From Nocardia colli (GTDB lineage Bacteria; Actinomycetota; Actinomycetes; Mycobacteriales; Mycobacteriaceae), in the NCBI RefSeq assembly GCF_008704205.1, contig NZ_VXLC01000006.1, positions 62,001 to 126,000 on the forward strand: a stretch of 64,000 nt of DNA, written 5' to 3'. Shown one piece after another: positions 43,274 to 52,733 of this stretch. The position numbers and the translations under genes are program-made. Numbering within the stretch: the first letter of the stretch is position 1; every line of letters starts with the position of its first letter. The notes below the pieces were generated by a model that saw only the letters and a list, made by a program, of their open reading frames with translations, was not told where the DNA came from and ran no database searches.

Positions 43274-43747
43274 ATGGATCTTGTGGCACAGGCCTACAGC
43301 AGCCCGGATGCGCAGAAGCTGATCGCCGAGCTGCAGCAGGAGTACGTGGTCCGCTACGGCGGCCCCGACGCCACCCCCACCGATCCCGCCGAATTCGAAC
43401 CGCCGCTCGGCGCCTTCCTCGTCGGCTACCTCGACGGAACCCCCGTCGCCTGCGCCGGCTGGCGCTCCCACAACAGCGACGAACCCGGATTCCGCGACGG
43501 CGACGCCGAACTCAAACGCATGTACGTCTCCGCAGAAGTCCGTGGCCGCGGCCTCGCCCGGCAACTACTGGCCGCCATCGAACACAACGCCGCCACCGCC
43601 GGCCGCCGCCGAATAGTCCTGGAAACCGCCGACAAACAGCCAGAGGCCCTCAACCTCTACACCTCCGCCGGCTACCAACCGATCCCCGGCTTCGGCATCT
43701 ACCTCGGCGAACCCGAAAGCCACTACTTCGCCCGGGAACTGCCGTAG
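43274..43747 (+). CDS. GNAT family N-acetyltransferase
   Basis: 157 residues. The acetyl-CoA loop is YVSAEVRGRGLARQLLAAIE (about residues 82-101), with LETADKQPEALNLYTSAGYQ as the following strand and helix and a final FGIYLGEPESHYFARELP. TAGCGT stands 7 nt before ATG 43274 and there is no ribosome site, which fits leaderless expression. The substrate is unknown. Confidence 0.85.
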   Translation: MDLVAQAYSSPDAQKLIAELQQEYVVRYGGPDATPTDPAEFEPPLGAFLVGYLDGTPVACAGWRSHNSDEPGFRDGDAELKRMYVSAEVRGRGLARQLLAAIEHNAATAGRRRIVLETADKQPEALNLYTSAGYQPIPGFGIYLGEPESHYFARELP

Positions 43748-43821
43748 GGCGTCGCGACCTGGTCGCATAGTGCCGGGCCGCGCTTCGAGCGGGCCGCGGG
43801 GCGAATCCAGTAACGTCGCGA

Positions 43822-44385
43822 ATGGAAGCCGAAAACGCTGAGCTTGCGGCAGAGTTGAAGGCGGAGTTCGACGATAGTCACGGCGAGCAGGGAGGCGGTG
43901 TCGCGATGATGCCCGATTCGGAGTTGGATCCGGCTGCGGTCGAGGTCGGTAGTTTCTTCCCGCAGTCGCCAGAGGCTGTGTGGCGGGCGCTGACGGACCC
44001 GGATCTGCTCGAGCGATGGTTGTTGCGGCCGACCGGGTTCGTTGCCTCAGTCGGAACTCACTTCGTCTTCACGGTGCCGCCACAGCTGCCGTCCGCAGCC
44101 AGACGGCGCGCTACGCCGCTCGGAGAGATCGCATGCGAAGTCCTGACGGCTCGGCCAGGTGAGCAGTTGACCTACACCTCGGTCGACCTGCGTGCCGACC
44201 GACCTGCCCGATGGGTTGTCGATTGGTCGATCCGGCCGGATGGCCGTGGCACGCGACTTTTGGTGACCCAAACCGGCTTCGATATCAGCGACCGTCGACA
44301 GAAGATGGCCCGCAATGCCTTGGAGCGGGGTTGGAAGACCGGCTTGTCGCGACTGCGTGAGGTGCTTGACCACATCGAAACGTGA
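43822..44385 (+). CDS. SRPBCC domain-containing protein
   Basis: 187 residues. After an acidic N-terminal segment of about 40 residues comes an AHSA1-type START fold: FPQSPEAVWRALTDPDLLER, then LGEIACEVLTARPGEQLTYT, and a closing helix with KMARNALERGWKTGLSRLRE. The fold binds hydrophobic ligands. ATG 43822 gives the full frame; TAACGT 5 nt upstream suggests a leaderless start. A later in-frame ATG at residue 29 or 30 could also be used. Confidence 0.78.
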   Translation: MEAENAELAAELKAEFDDSHGEQGGGVAMMPDSELDPAAVEVGSFFPQSPEAVWRALTDPDLLERWLLRPTGFVASVGTHFVFTVPPQLPSAARRRATPLGEIACEVLTARPGEQLTYTSVDLRADRPARWVVDWSIRPDGRGTRLLVTQTGFDISDRRQKMARNALERGWKTGLSRLREVLDHIET

Positions 44386-44472
44386 TGTTCAGCTATCGCC
44401 ACCAAAGATCCTTGCAGTCAACAGCTTTCGCTCAATCAGCGGTCTTCGTGCACCTCCGCGAGTTGGATGCGA

Positions 44473-45765
44473 TCAGTTGACGCAAGGGATGGTGTCGCCG
44501 GTGATGGTGGCGTCCACGGGTTTTCCGACATCCGGTGTCGGCGTTGCGGATCCGGTGATCGGGTCGGCGGGCGACAGGGTTCGGGGGCGGGGCGGGTTGT
44601 ACAGCGCGACAGCGGGATCCGGGTCGCCGAAGGCGGCGCGGACCTCGCGGCGGATGGCCGCCGGGTCGATGATGTTGACGTCCTGGCCGTTGATGTTGTC
44701 GTAGCGGAGCACCGGAAGCGTGCGGAATTCGACGGCCGGGCTTTCGGACGAGCCGAGGGTGCGCAGGAAGTCGGTGATGTTCCAGCCGTCCGACAGCACG
44801 ATATTGCGGTGCGCGACGTCCATCAGCGCGGACAGCTTGCTGACGTCGGTGAACGTGCCCGCCTTGCGCAGATCCAGCGCCACCGAGGTGAGGAAGGCCT
44901 GCTGACGGCGGGTTCGGTCGAGGTCGCCGTTCTCCAAACCGTGGCGCTGCCGGACGAACGCCAGCGACTGAGCGGGATCGAGCCGCTGCCTGCCCGCCGG
45001 GAAATCGGCGCCGGAGTAGTAGCTGTCGTTCACCGGTTTGTTGAGGCAGACCTCGACGCCGCCGAGCGCCTTGGCCAGGTCGTAGAAACCGGCCAGGGTG
45101 ACCTCGCCGAATCGATCGATCGGTACGCCGGTCAGATCACGCACTGCCTGCACGATCGACGCCCGCCCGGCCTCGCGCCCCGCGCGCTCCAGCGCCTTGC
45201 TATCGGTCGTACCTTGGTTGATCAGCTGATCCTGAACCGCTGCCTTCTTCAGGCCGTACGCTTCCTTGATCTTCACATCGGTGTAGCCGGGAATGCCGGA
45301 CACCTTGACGTAGTCGTCGCGCGGAATCGATACCGCGACAATCTTTTTCATATCCGCCGGGATGTGCACCAGGATCAGCGTGTTGGCGTTGTACCCGCCC
45401 TCTTCGCCGTCCCCCGCATGCAACTGATCGAGAATCTCCTTCGGCAGGTCATTCCCGTCCTGATCCTTCCGGGTATCCAACCCGATCAGCAGAATATTCA
45501 CATCACCAGCCAACGACCGCGGTGCATCCACACCCAACGCCGCCGACCTGGTGAACCCCTTGTCGAACCGCCCCTCGGTCGCCCACCCGACCGCAGTCCC
45601 CGCCAACACCGCCACCGACACCCCACCGGCAACGACCTTCAGCACCGTTCGCCCCACCCGCCGCTCCGGCCGCCGATGCACACCACCGCTCCGCCGCCGA
45701 CCGCGCCAAGCACGGACCCGCCGGGAATCCTCGACCGGAAAGTCCGGCGCAGTCAGCTCGTCCAT
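44473..45765 (-). CDS. LCP (LytR-CpsA-Psr) family cell-wall polymer ligase
   Basis: 430 residues. A basic cytosolic tail (RRVRAWRGRRRSGGVHRRPE) precedes one membrane helix (VVAGGVSVAVLAGTAVGWA). The extracytoplasmic LCP domain starts NILLIGLDTRKDQDG and has SIPRDDYVKVSG, LTGVPIDRFGEVTLAGFYDL and LAFVRQRHGLENGDLDRTRRQ, including the conserved Arg and Asp set. A Pro/Thr-rich tail closes the chain. In mycolata these enzymes attach arabinogalactan to peptidoglycan. ATG 45765 is chosen; TTG 45771 is in frame. Confidence 0.9.
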   Translation of the reverse strand: MDELTAPDFPVEDSRRVRAWRGRRRSGGVHRRPERRVGRTVLKVVAGGVSVAVLAGTAVGWATEGRFDKGFTRSAALGVDAPRSLAGDVNILLIGLDTRKDQDGNDLPKEILDQLHAGDGEEGGYNANTLILVHIPADMKKIVAVSIPRDDYVKVSGIPGYTDVKIKEAYGLKKAAVQDQLINQGTTDSKALERAGREAGRASIVQAVRDLTGVPIDRFGEVTLAGFYDLAKALGGVEVCLNKPVNDSYYSGADFPAGRQRLDPAQSLAFVRQRHGLENGDLDRTRRQQAFLTSVALDLRKAGTFTDVSKLSALMDVAHRNIVLSDGWNITDFLRTLGSSESPAVEFRTLPVLRYDNINGQDVNIIDPAAIRREVRAAFGDPDPAVALYNPPRPRTLSPADPITGSATPTPDVGKPVDATITGDTIPCVN

Positions 45766-46642
45766 AATCAAATCCAGTTTGACACGGTTTGATTAGCCAT
45801 CAATTAGCCGAATTCGTCACAAACGCACTGGCCGAGCCTTCGCGGCCAAACATCAACCCCTCGGTCCGCCATTCCGAACGCCCATCGAGACCGGACAAAC
45901 CTCGCCCTACGTCGCGATCTACCTCAGCACTCGACCCAACATCGAAATCGTCTTTGCCAGCAGGTTTCCTCGATCATCAGCCATTGAGTTTTCCCTCACA
46001 TGTGTCCCACCACACATCCGAAGGCCCCTACTGGCCGCCTAAGACAAATCAATGAGCCATACCTAGAAACCGATCTCACCCGAGCGAGCAGAACAACAGA
46101 GCGAACAGCGAGCAACCGCCCTAACGGTCACCAGATCAAGGACAAGCCACACTCAACGGGACAGGACAGCGGGCTATTCGCACAATGCCACCACCAGGTC
46201 CCGTTGAGCATTGTTGTCGCCAATCGAACACACCACCCGCTGACGCCAGCCAATTCCACTGCGAAACAGCAACTTTCGACTACAGCTGCTGCACCGCCCC
46301 TGAATGATCGTCCGCATGGACAGCTGACTCGTCGGCCTGTGCGAATCCGTCTCATTGAAAGCGGCGGATCGACTTGTAAGCCACAAGCCCGATCCTCCTC
46401 TCTCGGAAAGGGTTCGGTTCCTGCGCATTCCTGCTCGCGCTGTGCCAAGAGCCCGGCCAGGACGAGTACCGACCGTCAGTTCCGGCTCACATCGCACCAC
46501 AAGTGTTCGTCCGAAGCTGTTGCGGGGGCGAGGCGGCATTGCTGACCAATCGGCGCGGGCTTCAGGTCCAGGCCAGCAGGTCGCCGGTGCGCGCGTCCAC
46601 GTTCGCGCGGGCCAACGTTCTCCAAGCGGTGCGGATGACTCC
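45766..46642. other. Gene-poor region upstream of the LCP gene
   Basis: 877 bp with less GC than the neighbouring genes and no open frame having a recognisable domain, a ribosome site or consistent third-position GC on either strand. It contains the LCP promoter near 45775-45830. No tRNA cloverleaf was found by eye. Confidence 0.45.
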
Positions 46643-46900
46643 TGGGTGTGGACTTCGGCGCGTGGCTGGCTCGAGGCGCTCCCCGGCGCGACCGCGGCTG
46701 TCGGCGCATGGCTGATGCTGGCGAGCCGTAATCACCTGGTCGGTGGCTGGCTGGCCGCGGCGGCCGGCCTGTGGTTCATCATCGGGCCGTTCCTCGCGGA
46801 CGCGCTGAGCATCGGCTCGCACGGCGATCCGGTCGCGACTTCCGACCTGAAACGCGCTGTCCTGCAATTGACCTTCTTCTACGGCCGCGGCGTTCCTAGC
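46643..46900 (+). pseudogene. Remnant of a small SPW-like membrane protein
   Basis: One forward frame gives about 85 residues with two membrane helices: ARGWLEALPGATAAVGAWLM then NHLVGGWLAAAAGLWFIIGP and FLADALSIGSHGDPV. The pattern resembles actinobacterial small membrane proteins with SPW-like repeats, which normally have further helices. The frame loses similarity after LQLTFFYGRG and runs into unrelated Arg/Gly text. Nothing before 46640 supplies a proper start. It is therefore read as a decayed gene. Confidence 0.45.
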
Positions 46901-47026
46901 CGGGGAAGATGTTGTCGGCGTGGACAGTTCCGCTAGGCCAGTCGGACTTGTCGGCCTCTGAATGCCGTCGCGTCCCAAGCGGCTGGTCAACTCGTAGGCG
47001 ACGGTCCGACGGATGCCGGGCGGCCG

Positions 47027-47995
47027 TCAGCCTGCGGAGTGTAGGTCCAGGATCTGGGTGAGAGCGTGCTCGAGGGCGTAGTTTGCGTCGGCGGCACCGC
47101 CTTTGACGTCGGCGTTGAGGGTCGCGACGACTTGGAGGGCAGAGCCGATCGTGGTGGGGGTCCAGCTGCGGGCCTGGGCTTGGGCCTTTTTGACCTTCCA
47201 GGGCGGCATGCCGAGTTGTTGGGCGAGCTTGAACGGATCGCCACGGCCTGCGGAACCGACGCGGGCGATGGTGTGCACGGAGTCGGCGAGGGCGTCGGCG
47301 AGCAGCACGTGCGGGACGCCGCGATCGTTCGCCCAGCGCAGGGCTTCCATCGCGCCCGGGCGGTCGCCGGCGACGGCGAGCTCGGCCACGTCGAAACCGG
47401 TGACCTCGGCTTTGCCCGAGTAGTAGCGGTGGACGGCGGCGACGTCGATCTTGCCGCCGGTGTCGGAGGCCAGCTGCGAGCAGGCCGCGGCCAGCTCGCG
47501 CAGGTCGGACCCGACGGACTCCAGCATCGCCTGCACGACGTCGCCCGCGACGCGCACTCCGGCGTTGCGGAACTCGCCGCGCACGAATTCCACTCGCTCG
47601 GCCGACTTGGTGATCTTGGCGCAGTCGTGCACCACCGCACCGGCCTTCTGCAACGCAGGCACCAGCGCCTTGGCCCGCCCGCCGCCCGAGTGCAGCACCA
47701 CAAGCACCACGCCCTCAGGCGGATCTACCGCCGCAGCGGTGATCACCGCGACCGCGTCCTTACCCGCCTCGGCCGCCGACTCCAGGATGATCACCCGGTC
47801 CTCGGCGAACAGCGACGGACTCAGCAGCTCCGCCAGTTCCGCGGTACTCGCATCGCCTGCCCGCATACGATCGATCGGCACCGCGTCGGCATCCGGCGCG
47901 AGCGCCCGCACCTGCGCGGTGACCTCGCCCACCGCACGCTCGACCAGCAGTTCCTCGTCCCCCAGCACCAAGTGCAGCGCGGGCCGCTCGCTCAT
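47027..47995 (-). CDS. holA: DNA polymerase III subunit delta
   Basis: 322 residues. It begins PALHLVLGDEELLVERAVGE and has VIILESAAEAGKDAVAVITA, VVLVVLHSGGGRAKALVPAL and the helical domain LADALADSVHTIARVGSAG, LAQQLGMPPWKVKKAQAQAR. It opens the sliding clamp inside the clamp loader. The product matches Rv2413c in length and position. ATG 47995 is preceded directly by a 32-bp element also found at rsfS; the CGAGGTG in it probably serves as the ribosome site. Confidence 0.9.
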   Translation of the reverse strand: MSERPALHLVLGDEELLVERAVGEVTAQVRALAPDADAVPIDRMRAGDASTAELAELLSPSLFAEDRVIILESAAEAGKDAVAVITAAAVDPPEGVVLVVLHSGGGRAKALVPALQKAGAVVHDCAKITKSAERVEFVRGEFRNAGVRVAGDVVQAMLESVGSDLRELAAACSQLASDTGGKIDVAAVHRYYSGKAEVTGFDVAELAVAGDRPGAMEALRWANDRGVPHVLLADALADSVHTIARVGSAGRGDPFKLAQQLGMPPWKVKKAQAQARSWTPTTIGSALQVVATLNADVKGGAADANYALEHALTQILDLHSAG

Positions 47996-48027
47996 GACGC
48001 CACCTCGCCGACGCTCGCCTCCGCCAT
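47996..48027 (-). repeat. 32-bp start-proximal element, copy at holA
   Basis: The reverse strand reads ATGGCGGAGGCGAGCGTCGG and then CGAGGTGGCGTC up to the holA ATG. It matches the element at 58227-58258 at 26 of 32 positions. A related CTCGCTGACGCTCGC lies at 48057-48071. Confidence 0.6.
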
Positions 48028-48255
48028 CGGCGAAGGCACGCCGTGTCGTTGGTCCACTCGCTGACGCTCGCTGAGCTCGGTCACGGCAGCGATCCTACGG
48101 TCCCCCACCGACAGACCCGCACCGCAGGTTCCGCGTGTTCACCGAGCACCCCGCAGCACCCGGCAACCCGCGTCGACGACACGCCAGGTCAGCTCCTGAT
48201 CGAGTCGGTCGACGCGCTCTCCCACATGCGTTCGCGGCAGCCACAGCGTATGCCC

Positions 48256-51057
48256 TCATCTCGAGGTCACCACGCGTAGCGATTGCCCATCTCCCAGGAC
48301 GAGCACGTCGCCGCGCTGGTCGGTGCGGGCCACAGTCGTGCCGAGAGCGGATAGCTCGGTGAGAATCGCGGCATTCGGGTGACCGAAGGTGTTGTCGGCG
48401 CCGACACTGATCACGGTCAGTCGTGGGTGTACGGCGGCGAGGAATTCGTTTGTGGTGGTTCGGGATCCGTGGTGTGGGAGCTTCAGGACGTCTGCGTGTA
48501 GTGGGACGCCGGTCTCGAGCAATGTGCGTTGCGCGGGAGACTCGATGTCTCCGGTCAGGAGGATCCGTCCGGCGGATGTGGTCGCCGCGAGGACGATCGA
48601 ACGATCGTTGGCCTCATCGGCCTCGGCACCAGGAGTGGGCCGCAACCCACCCAATTCTGGCGCGAGCACCTCCAATTCGACTGTGCCGAAGCGGAATACC
48701 TGCCCGGCCGATAGTTCCAACAGCGGGATATCAGCTTCCTGCGTAACCTCCACGACCCGCGCCAGTCCTTCAACTCGCGCACCACGCCGGACATTCGCAC
48801 CATGCGAATCGCTCGATGAAGGTCGATCGGGTAGCCCCGCGCATTGCTCGCCGCTCGGCCGGCATGAATCGCCGACCGGCCGACATTGCCCGGCCATATC
48901 CTCAACCGCTGAATCTGATCGGCTACTCGCTGTGCCACTCTGATGCTGCGACGAATCACCTTGCACCTGCGGCAAACTCGCTCCGTGCACCAGTCCGCAG
49001 CCACCGTTTGATCCGGTTTCGAGCTCACGACCTCCGGCCGATTCCGAAACTGATTGCGTAGCCACACCTTGGGCGACCGAAGTACTACCCACGCGCGGCG
49101 CCAACCCCTCCAGTTCATGCAGTCCGACTGCTACCGCAGCCACCGCCCGACCGTCCAACGCACCGCTGATGCCACCGATGTGATCGGCATGCGGATGCGT
49201 CAATACCAGTAGGGCAATACGAGTTACGTGCAAGCGGTCCAAGCAATTCCGCATCGGTCGCGCTTCCGGCCCGACATCGATCACGACCGCAGTACCCGCC
49301 CCGACCGACAAGGCAAGGCCGTCACCTTGTCCCACGTCGCAGGCTGCCAGCACCCACCCCTCAGGTGGCCAGCCGGGATGCCAGATCCGCACCGGGATCA
49401 CCACCGCCGCCACACCGAATGCCACAGTCAGAACCACTCTGCGTACTACAGCGAAGCGCAACGCGAGAATGCCCACAGCGACAACTACGCAAGCGATCAG
49501 CCCGCCGAGCAGTCCGCCAGGTACCTCGACCGACGAACCCGGCACATCTGCCACGTGCTCGGCGACGAACAGCAACCACCACATCGGCGGTGCCGCGCAA
49601 CGCACTACAAGCACAGCCAGCGGCAGCCAGACGCAGGACAGCACCGCGCCGATAGCACCGATCACCGTTATCGGCGCAATAACCGGCTCCACCAGTACAT
49701 TCGCGACAATCGCGACCAGACTGACCTTTCCATCCAAGGCAACCATGAGCGGCGTGGTGACAACGAAGGCACCTGCCGCCACCGCAAAGATCTCGGCGGG
49801 TACCCGCCGCCAACCCCGCGCCCGCAACCAGTCCGCCCAACTCGGTGCCAGCAGGATCAATCCGGCGGTCGCGCACACCGACAAGGCAAAGCCGGCAGAA
49901 ACCGCGAGTGCCGGCCACACAGCGAGCAAGCCGATGATCGCCGCGCACAGTGCGGGTAGCGCCTGCTTCCGACGCCCAGTCACCAAGGCCAGCAATGTGA
50001 TCGCGCCCATCGCCCCGGCTCGCAACACACTCGGATCAGGCCGTGCGATGATCACGAACATCACCAGCGCCGCCCCGGCGACCAACGCCCCGGCCCGCGG
50101 ACCGAGGGTCAGTACCCGTACCGCCAAGAGCACCGCCGACAACAGAATGGTGAAGTTTGCGCCGCTGACCACGCAAAGATGTTCCAGGCCAGCGATTTCG
50201 AACTCTTCACGAAGTTCATCGGGCAACGCAGATGTATCTCCGTCGACCAACGCGGGCAACAACCCGGCCGGTTCGGGAGGCAACGCGCGGGATGCCGCAG
50301 TCGCGAAATCCGTTCGCACGGAACGAGCTACCCGCTGCCACCAAGGCAACTCGCCAACGGTTTGCGGCGATCCCTGCGCCAGCAACATCGCCACGGTCAA
50401 ATCCCGACGCGCCGGTAAATCCACCCGCGCCTGGAACTCGACCGCCTGCCCCGGCACCAGCTCAGCCCACGCATCACCGGACGCCAGAATCACCACCGCC
50501 CCACCGGCCCGCACCGTCGTCTCCCCGAACCGGTACCCGGCCAAACTGCCCCGCACCACCCACCGGCTACCCCCGAAAGACTTGCCGCGCAACGCCTTCG
50601 GATCACCACCAGGCGTAACCACCACCCGCACCGACAACCCCGCCGCAGTCCGCAATGGATGCGTAGCCACCCGATGCTCCCGCCACGCCGCAGCCACCGC
50701 AAACCCCGCCGCCATCAGCACCGAAGCCAGCGCCACCACCGCGACAACCCGCCGCCGCTCGCCCCGATGCGCCATCCCCCACAACAACAAGACCCACAAC
50801 CCGATCGCCACCACAACCAACGCCACCGCAAGCAACACCCCCGCCACCCACCCCGCCGTCACCGCGACAATCGTTGCTCCCCAACAACAAGCCGCCGCAG
50901 GCAACAACCGAGCATCAAGCACCTCCGGCTCTTCATCAACTCCGGGATCTCCCTCCCCGCCCCGCCTCGACTCCCGTCGCCATCCCGCTGATCTCTGCCC
51001 CGCAGCACCTGCGACGCCGCCATCATCCCAACCAGCACCGCGTCGACTCGTGCTCAT
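48256..51057 (-). CDS. comEC: ComEC/Rec2-type DNA import channel
   Basis: 933 residues. The N-terminus has membrane helices and an OB-like domain (about 110-230). The competence channel core spans about 270-560 (LEHLCVVSGANFTILLSAVL, with many helices). The C-terminal metallo-beta-lactamase domain has ACDVGQGDGLAL and LTHPHADHIGGISGALDG, then LKLPHHGSRTTT. A low-complexity insert of about 110 residues with several cysteines splits this last domain (about 48770-49110). ATG 51057 overlaps the comEA stop. It would pass single-stranded DNA across the membrane. Confidence 0.87.
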   Translation of the reverse strand: MSTSRRGAGWDDGGVAGAAGQRSAGWRRESRRGGEGDPGVDEEPEVLDARLLPAAACCWGATIVAVTAGWVAGVLLAVALVVVAIGLWVLLLWGMAHRGERRRVVAVVALASVLMAAGFAVAAAWREHRVATHPLRTAAGLSVRVVVTPGGDPKALRGKSFGGSRWVVRGSLAGYRFGETTVRAGGAVVILASGDAWAELVPGQAVEFQARVDLPARRDLTVAMLLAQGSPQTVGELPWWQRVARSVRTDFATAASRALPPEPAGLLPALVDGDTSALPDELREEFEIAGLEHLCVVSGANFTILLSAVLLAVRVLTLGPRAGALVAGAALVMFVIIARPDPSVLRAGAMGAITLLALVTGRRKQALPALCAAIIGLLAVWPALAVSAGFALSVCATAGLILLAPSWADWLRARGWRRVPAEIFAVAAGAFVVTTPLMVALDGKVSLVAIVANVLVEPVIAPITVIGAIGAVLSCVWLPLAVLVVRCAAPPMWWLLFVAEHVADVPGSSVEVPGGLLGGLIACVVVAVGILALRFAVVRRVVLTVAFGVAAVVIPVRIWHPGWPPEGWVLAACDVGQGDGLALSVGAGTAVVIDVGPEARPMRNCLDRLHVTRIALLVLTHPHADHIGGISGALDGRAVAAVAVGLHELEGLAPRVGSTSVAQGVATQSVSESAGGRELETGSNGGCGLVHGASLPQVQGDSSQHQSGTASSRSDSAVEDMAGQCRPVGDSCRPSGEQCAGLPDRPSSSDSHGANVRRGARVEGLARVVEVTQEADIPLLELSAGQVFRFGTVELEVLAPELGGLRPTPGAEADEANDRSIVLAATTSAGRILLTGDIESPAQRTLLETGVPLHADVLKLPHHGSRTTTNEFLAAVHPRLTVISVGADNTFGHPNAAILTELSALGTTVARTDQRGDVLVLGDGQSLRVVTSR

Positions 51058-52580
51058 ACCTTCACCAGTTCGCGCAGACGGGCGAGGCGGGCAGGCCCGA
51101 TGCCGTCTACTTGGCCGAGTTGGGTTACGTCGGTGAAGCGGACGTGAGTGGTACGCCAGGCGACGATCGCCTTGGCCATTACGGGGCCGATGCCGGGGAG
51201 TGCTTCCAGCTCGGATTCGGATGCGGTGTTGAGGTCGACGCGGCCGGAAGGGGTTGCCGGGTGGGCGGATCCGGATGGCGAGGCGGAGGTGCGGCCGCCT
51301 GCGTTGATGGTCGTGCTGCCGAGTTTTGGCGGGCCTGGGTTCGGACCGGGTGGGCCGACGAGGACTTGGTCGCCATCGATCAGCCGCTGGGCCAGGTTGA
51401 GGCCGGCGAGGTCGGCACCGTCCTGCGCGCCGCCTGCCGCGGTCAGGGCATCGGCGACGCGTGATCCGGCAGGCAGGCGTACCAATCCCGTGCGGTGCAC
51501 CAAACCTACGACGCTGACGACCAATTCAGCGCCGGCCGCCATATTCGGTTCGACTGGAACCGGTGCGGCCACAGGCGATGCGGCCGCGCTCGGTGGCTCC
51601 GCACCCGACATTCGCGCCACGACAGGAGCCGTGGTTGTACGCATGGCGGGCAGCGGCGGAACCGGACGGGCGACGGGCCGCTCATGAAATATGACGACGG
51701 CGGCAACCACCATCGCCACCACACCGATCGCCAGCAATGTGCACAGGCCCCGCCGTTCCGGATCGAGTCGAGTGCCCCGAAATCGCTCCGGCACAAGCCG
51801 ATCCCACCATCCACGATCCGCGGCGGGTTCATCCAGCCATCCAGGCGAGCGCACCTGACCGAAATCGCGATCCTCGTCGTCGTCTTCAGGCTCAGCAGGC
51901 AGCTCTGCGAGATCCCACTTCCCCACGCGTGAAGAAGGACCGCTACCCGCACTGAGCTCCGTAAGGCCAAACCGCGACGCGCGCCGGGAAGACACCCTGC
52001 TTGCCGCTAAGCCCACCTCATTTGACCGCCGCTCCTCTGACGATTCGGCATCCTCCGATTCCATCCCCGCGGAAAACGCCAGACCTTCCGTGCTCGCTTC
52101 ACCCCATTGCTGGTCCACATCGGGCACGCCGTCCACCAGCAACTCATCGCGTACCCGGACTGCCGAACTATCGGAGAACTCCGCACTGACATCCGGCTCA
52201 TTCGAGCGCCGAGATGCGGCCGTCAAGGACCCACCCCGTACCTGAGACCCCGGCTTTCCGGACAGCATTGATTTCTCAGGCAACACCGCGGTCTTGCCGC
52301 CACCCAGTCCAACCGGCCGCCGGTCCGCACCCTGCACCAAGCCAACCGACGCCCCCGCGTGCGCCAACTGCTTCGACCGCGCACCGGTCTCTTTCCATTG
52401 GTCACGTGCCAATTCACCGAAGCCGCCCGCCGCAGGTGGCGCACTCAGATGTGCCCGGCGACCACCGAGGGCACGCGAGGCTTCGGCCGCACCCGCGATC
52501 CCCGTCCGGCTGGCACCGACACGGCTGGTCAGTGCGCCGAGCCGGCGCTGAATCCGCTCACGTTCGTCCTGTCGTGACAT
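51054..52580 (-). CDS. comEA: ComEA-type helix-hairpin-helix DNA-binding protein
   Basis: 508 residues, longer than the roughly 300 of mycobacterial Rv2415c as I recall. Residues 1-250 are charged and low in complexity. A membrane helix sits near 285 (LCTLLAIGVVAMVVAAVVIF). After it come a SLBB-like domain (VVSVVGLVHRTGLVRLPAGS) and the C-terminal HhH pair VDLNTASESELEALPGIGPV and GQVDGIGPARLARLREL. It binds incoming double-stranded DNA outside the membrane. ATG 52580 (MSRQDERER) is chosen; the frame is open to 52856 but lacks similarity. Confidence 0.83.
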   Translation of the reverse strand: MSRQDERERIQRRLGALTSRVGASRTGIAGAAEASRALGGRRAHLSAPPAAGGFGELARDQWKETGARSKQLAHAGASVGLVQGADRRPVGLGGGKTAVLPEKSMLSGKPGSQVRGGSLTAASRRSNEPDVSAEFSDSSAVRVRDELLVDGVPDVDQQWGEASTEGLAFSAGMESEDAESSEERRSNEVGLAASRVSSRRASRFGLTELSAGSGPSSRVGKWDLAELPAEPEDDDEDRDFGQVRSPGWLDEPAADRGWWDRLVPERFRGTRLDPERRGLCTLLAIGVVAMVVAAVVIFHERPVARPVPPLPAMRTTTAPVVARMSGAEPPSAAASPVAAPVPVEPNMAAGAELVVSVVGLVHRTGLVRLPAGSRVADALTAAGGAQDGADLAGLNLAQRLIDGDQVLVGPPGPNPGPPKLGSTTINAGGRTSASPSGSAHPATPSGRVDLNTASESELEALPGIGPVMAKAIVAWRTTHVRFTDVTQLGQVDGIGPARLARLRELVKV

Positions 52581-52733
52581 GAGGGCGACGCTAGCTCCGG
52601 ACCGCGCCCAAAGATCTTGGGCGACCAGGCAATTCAGCCAGTTTGTGGACAACTTCGAGAGTGTGGACAACTCGCCGACGGCGCGCAGATCGATCGTCGG
52701 GCGTGGCGGACGGCGAAGTGCAAAACTTGCCCG

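Noticed and set aside
46128..46539. Reverse-strand open frames of 106-121 codons
   Set aside because: No domain, no start signal, and mixed codon use inside the gene-poor region.
46562..46990. Reverse-strand 142-codon frame ending DARTGDLLAWT
   Set aside because: It lies opposite the membrane-protein remnant and most of it is Arg/Gln/Ala shadow text; only the last few residues look protein-like.
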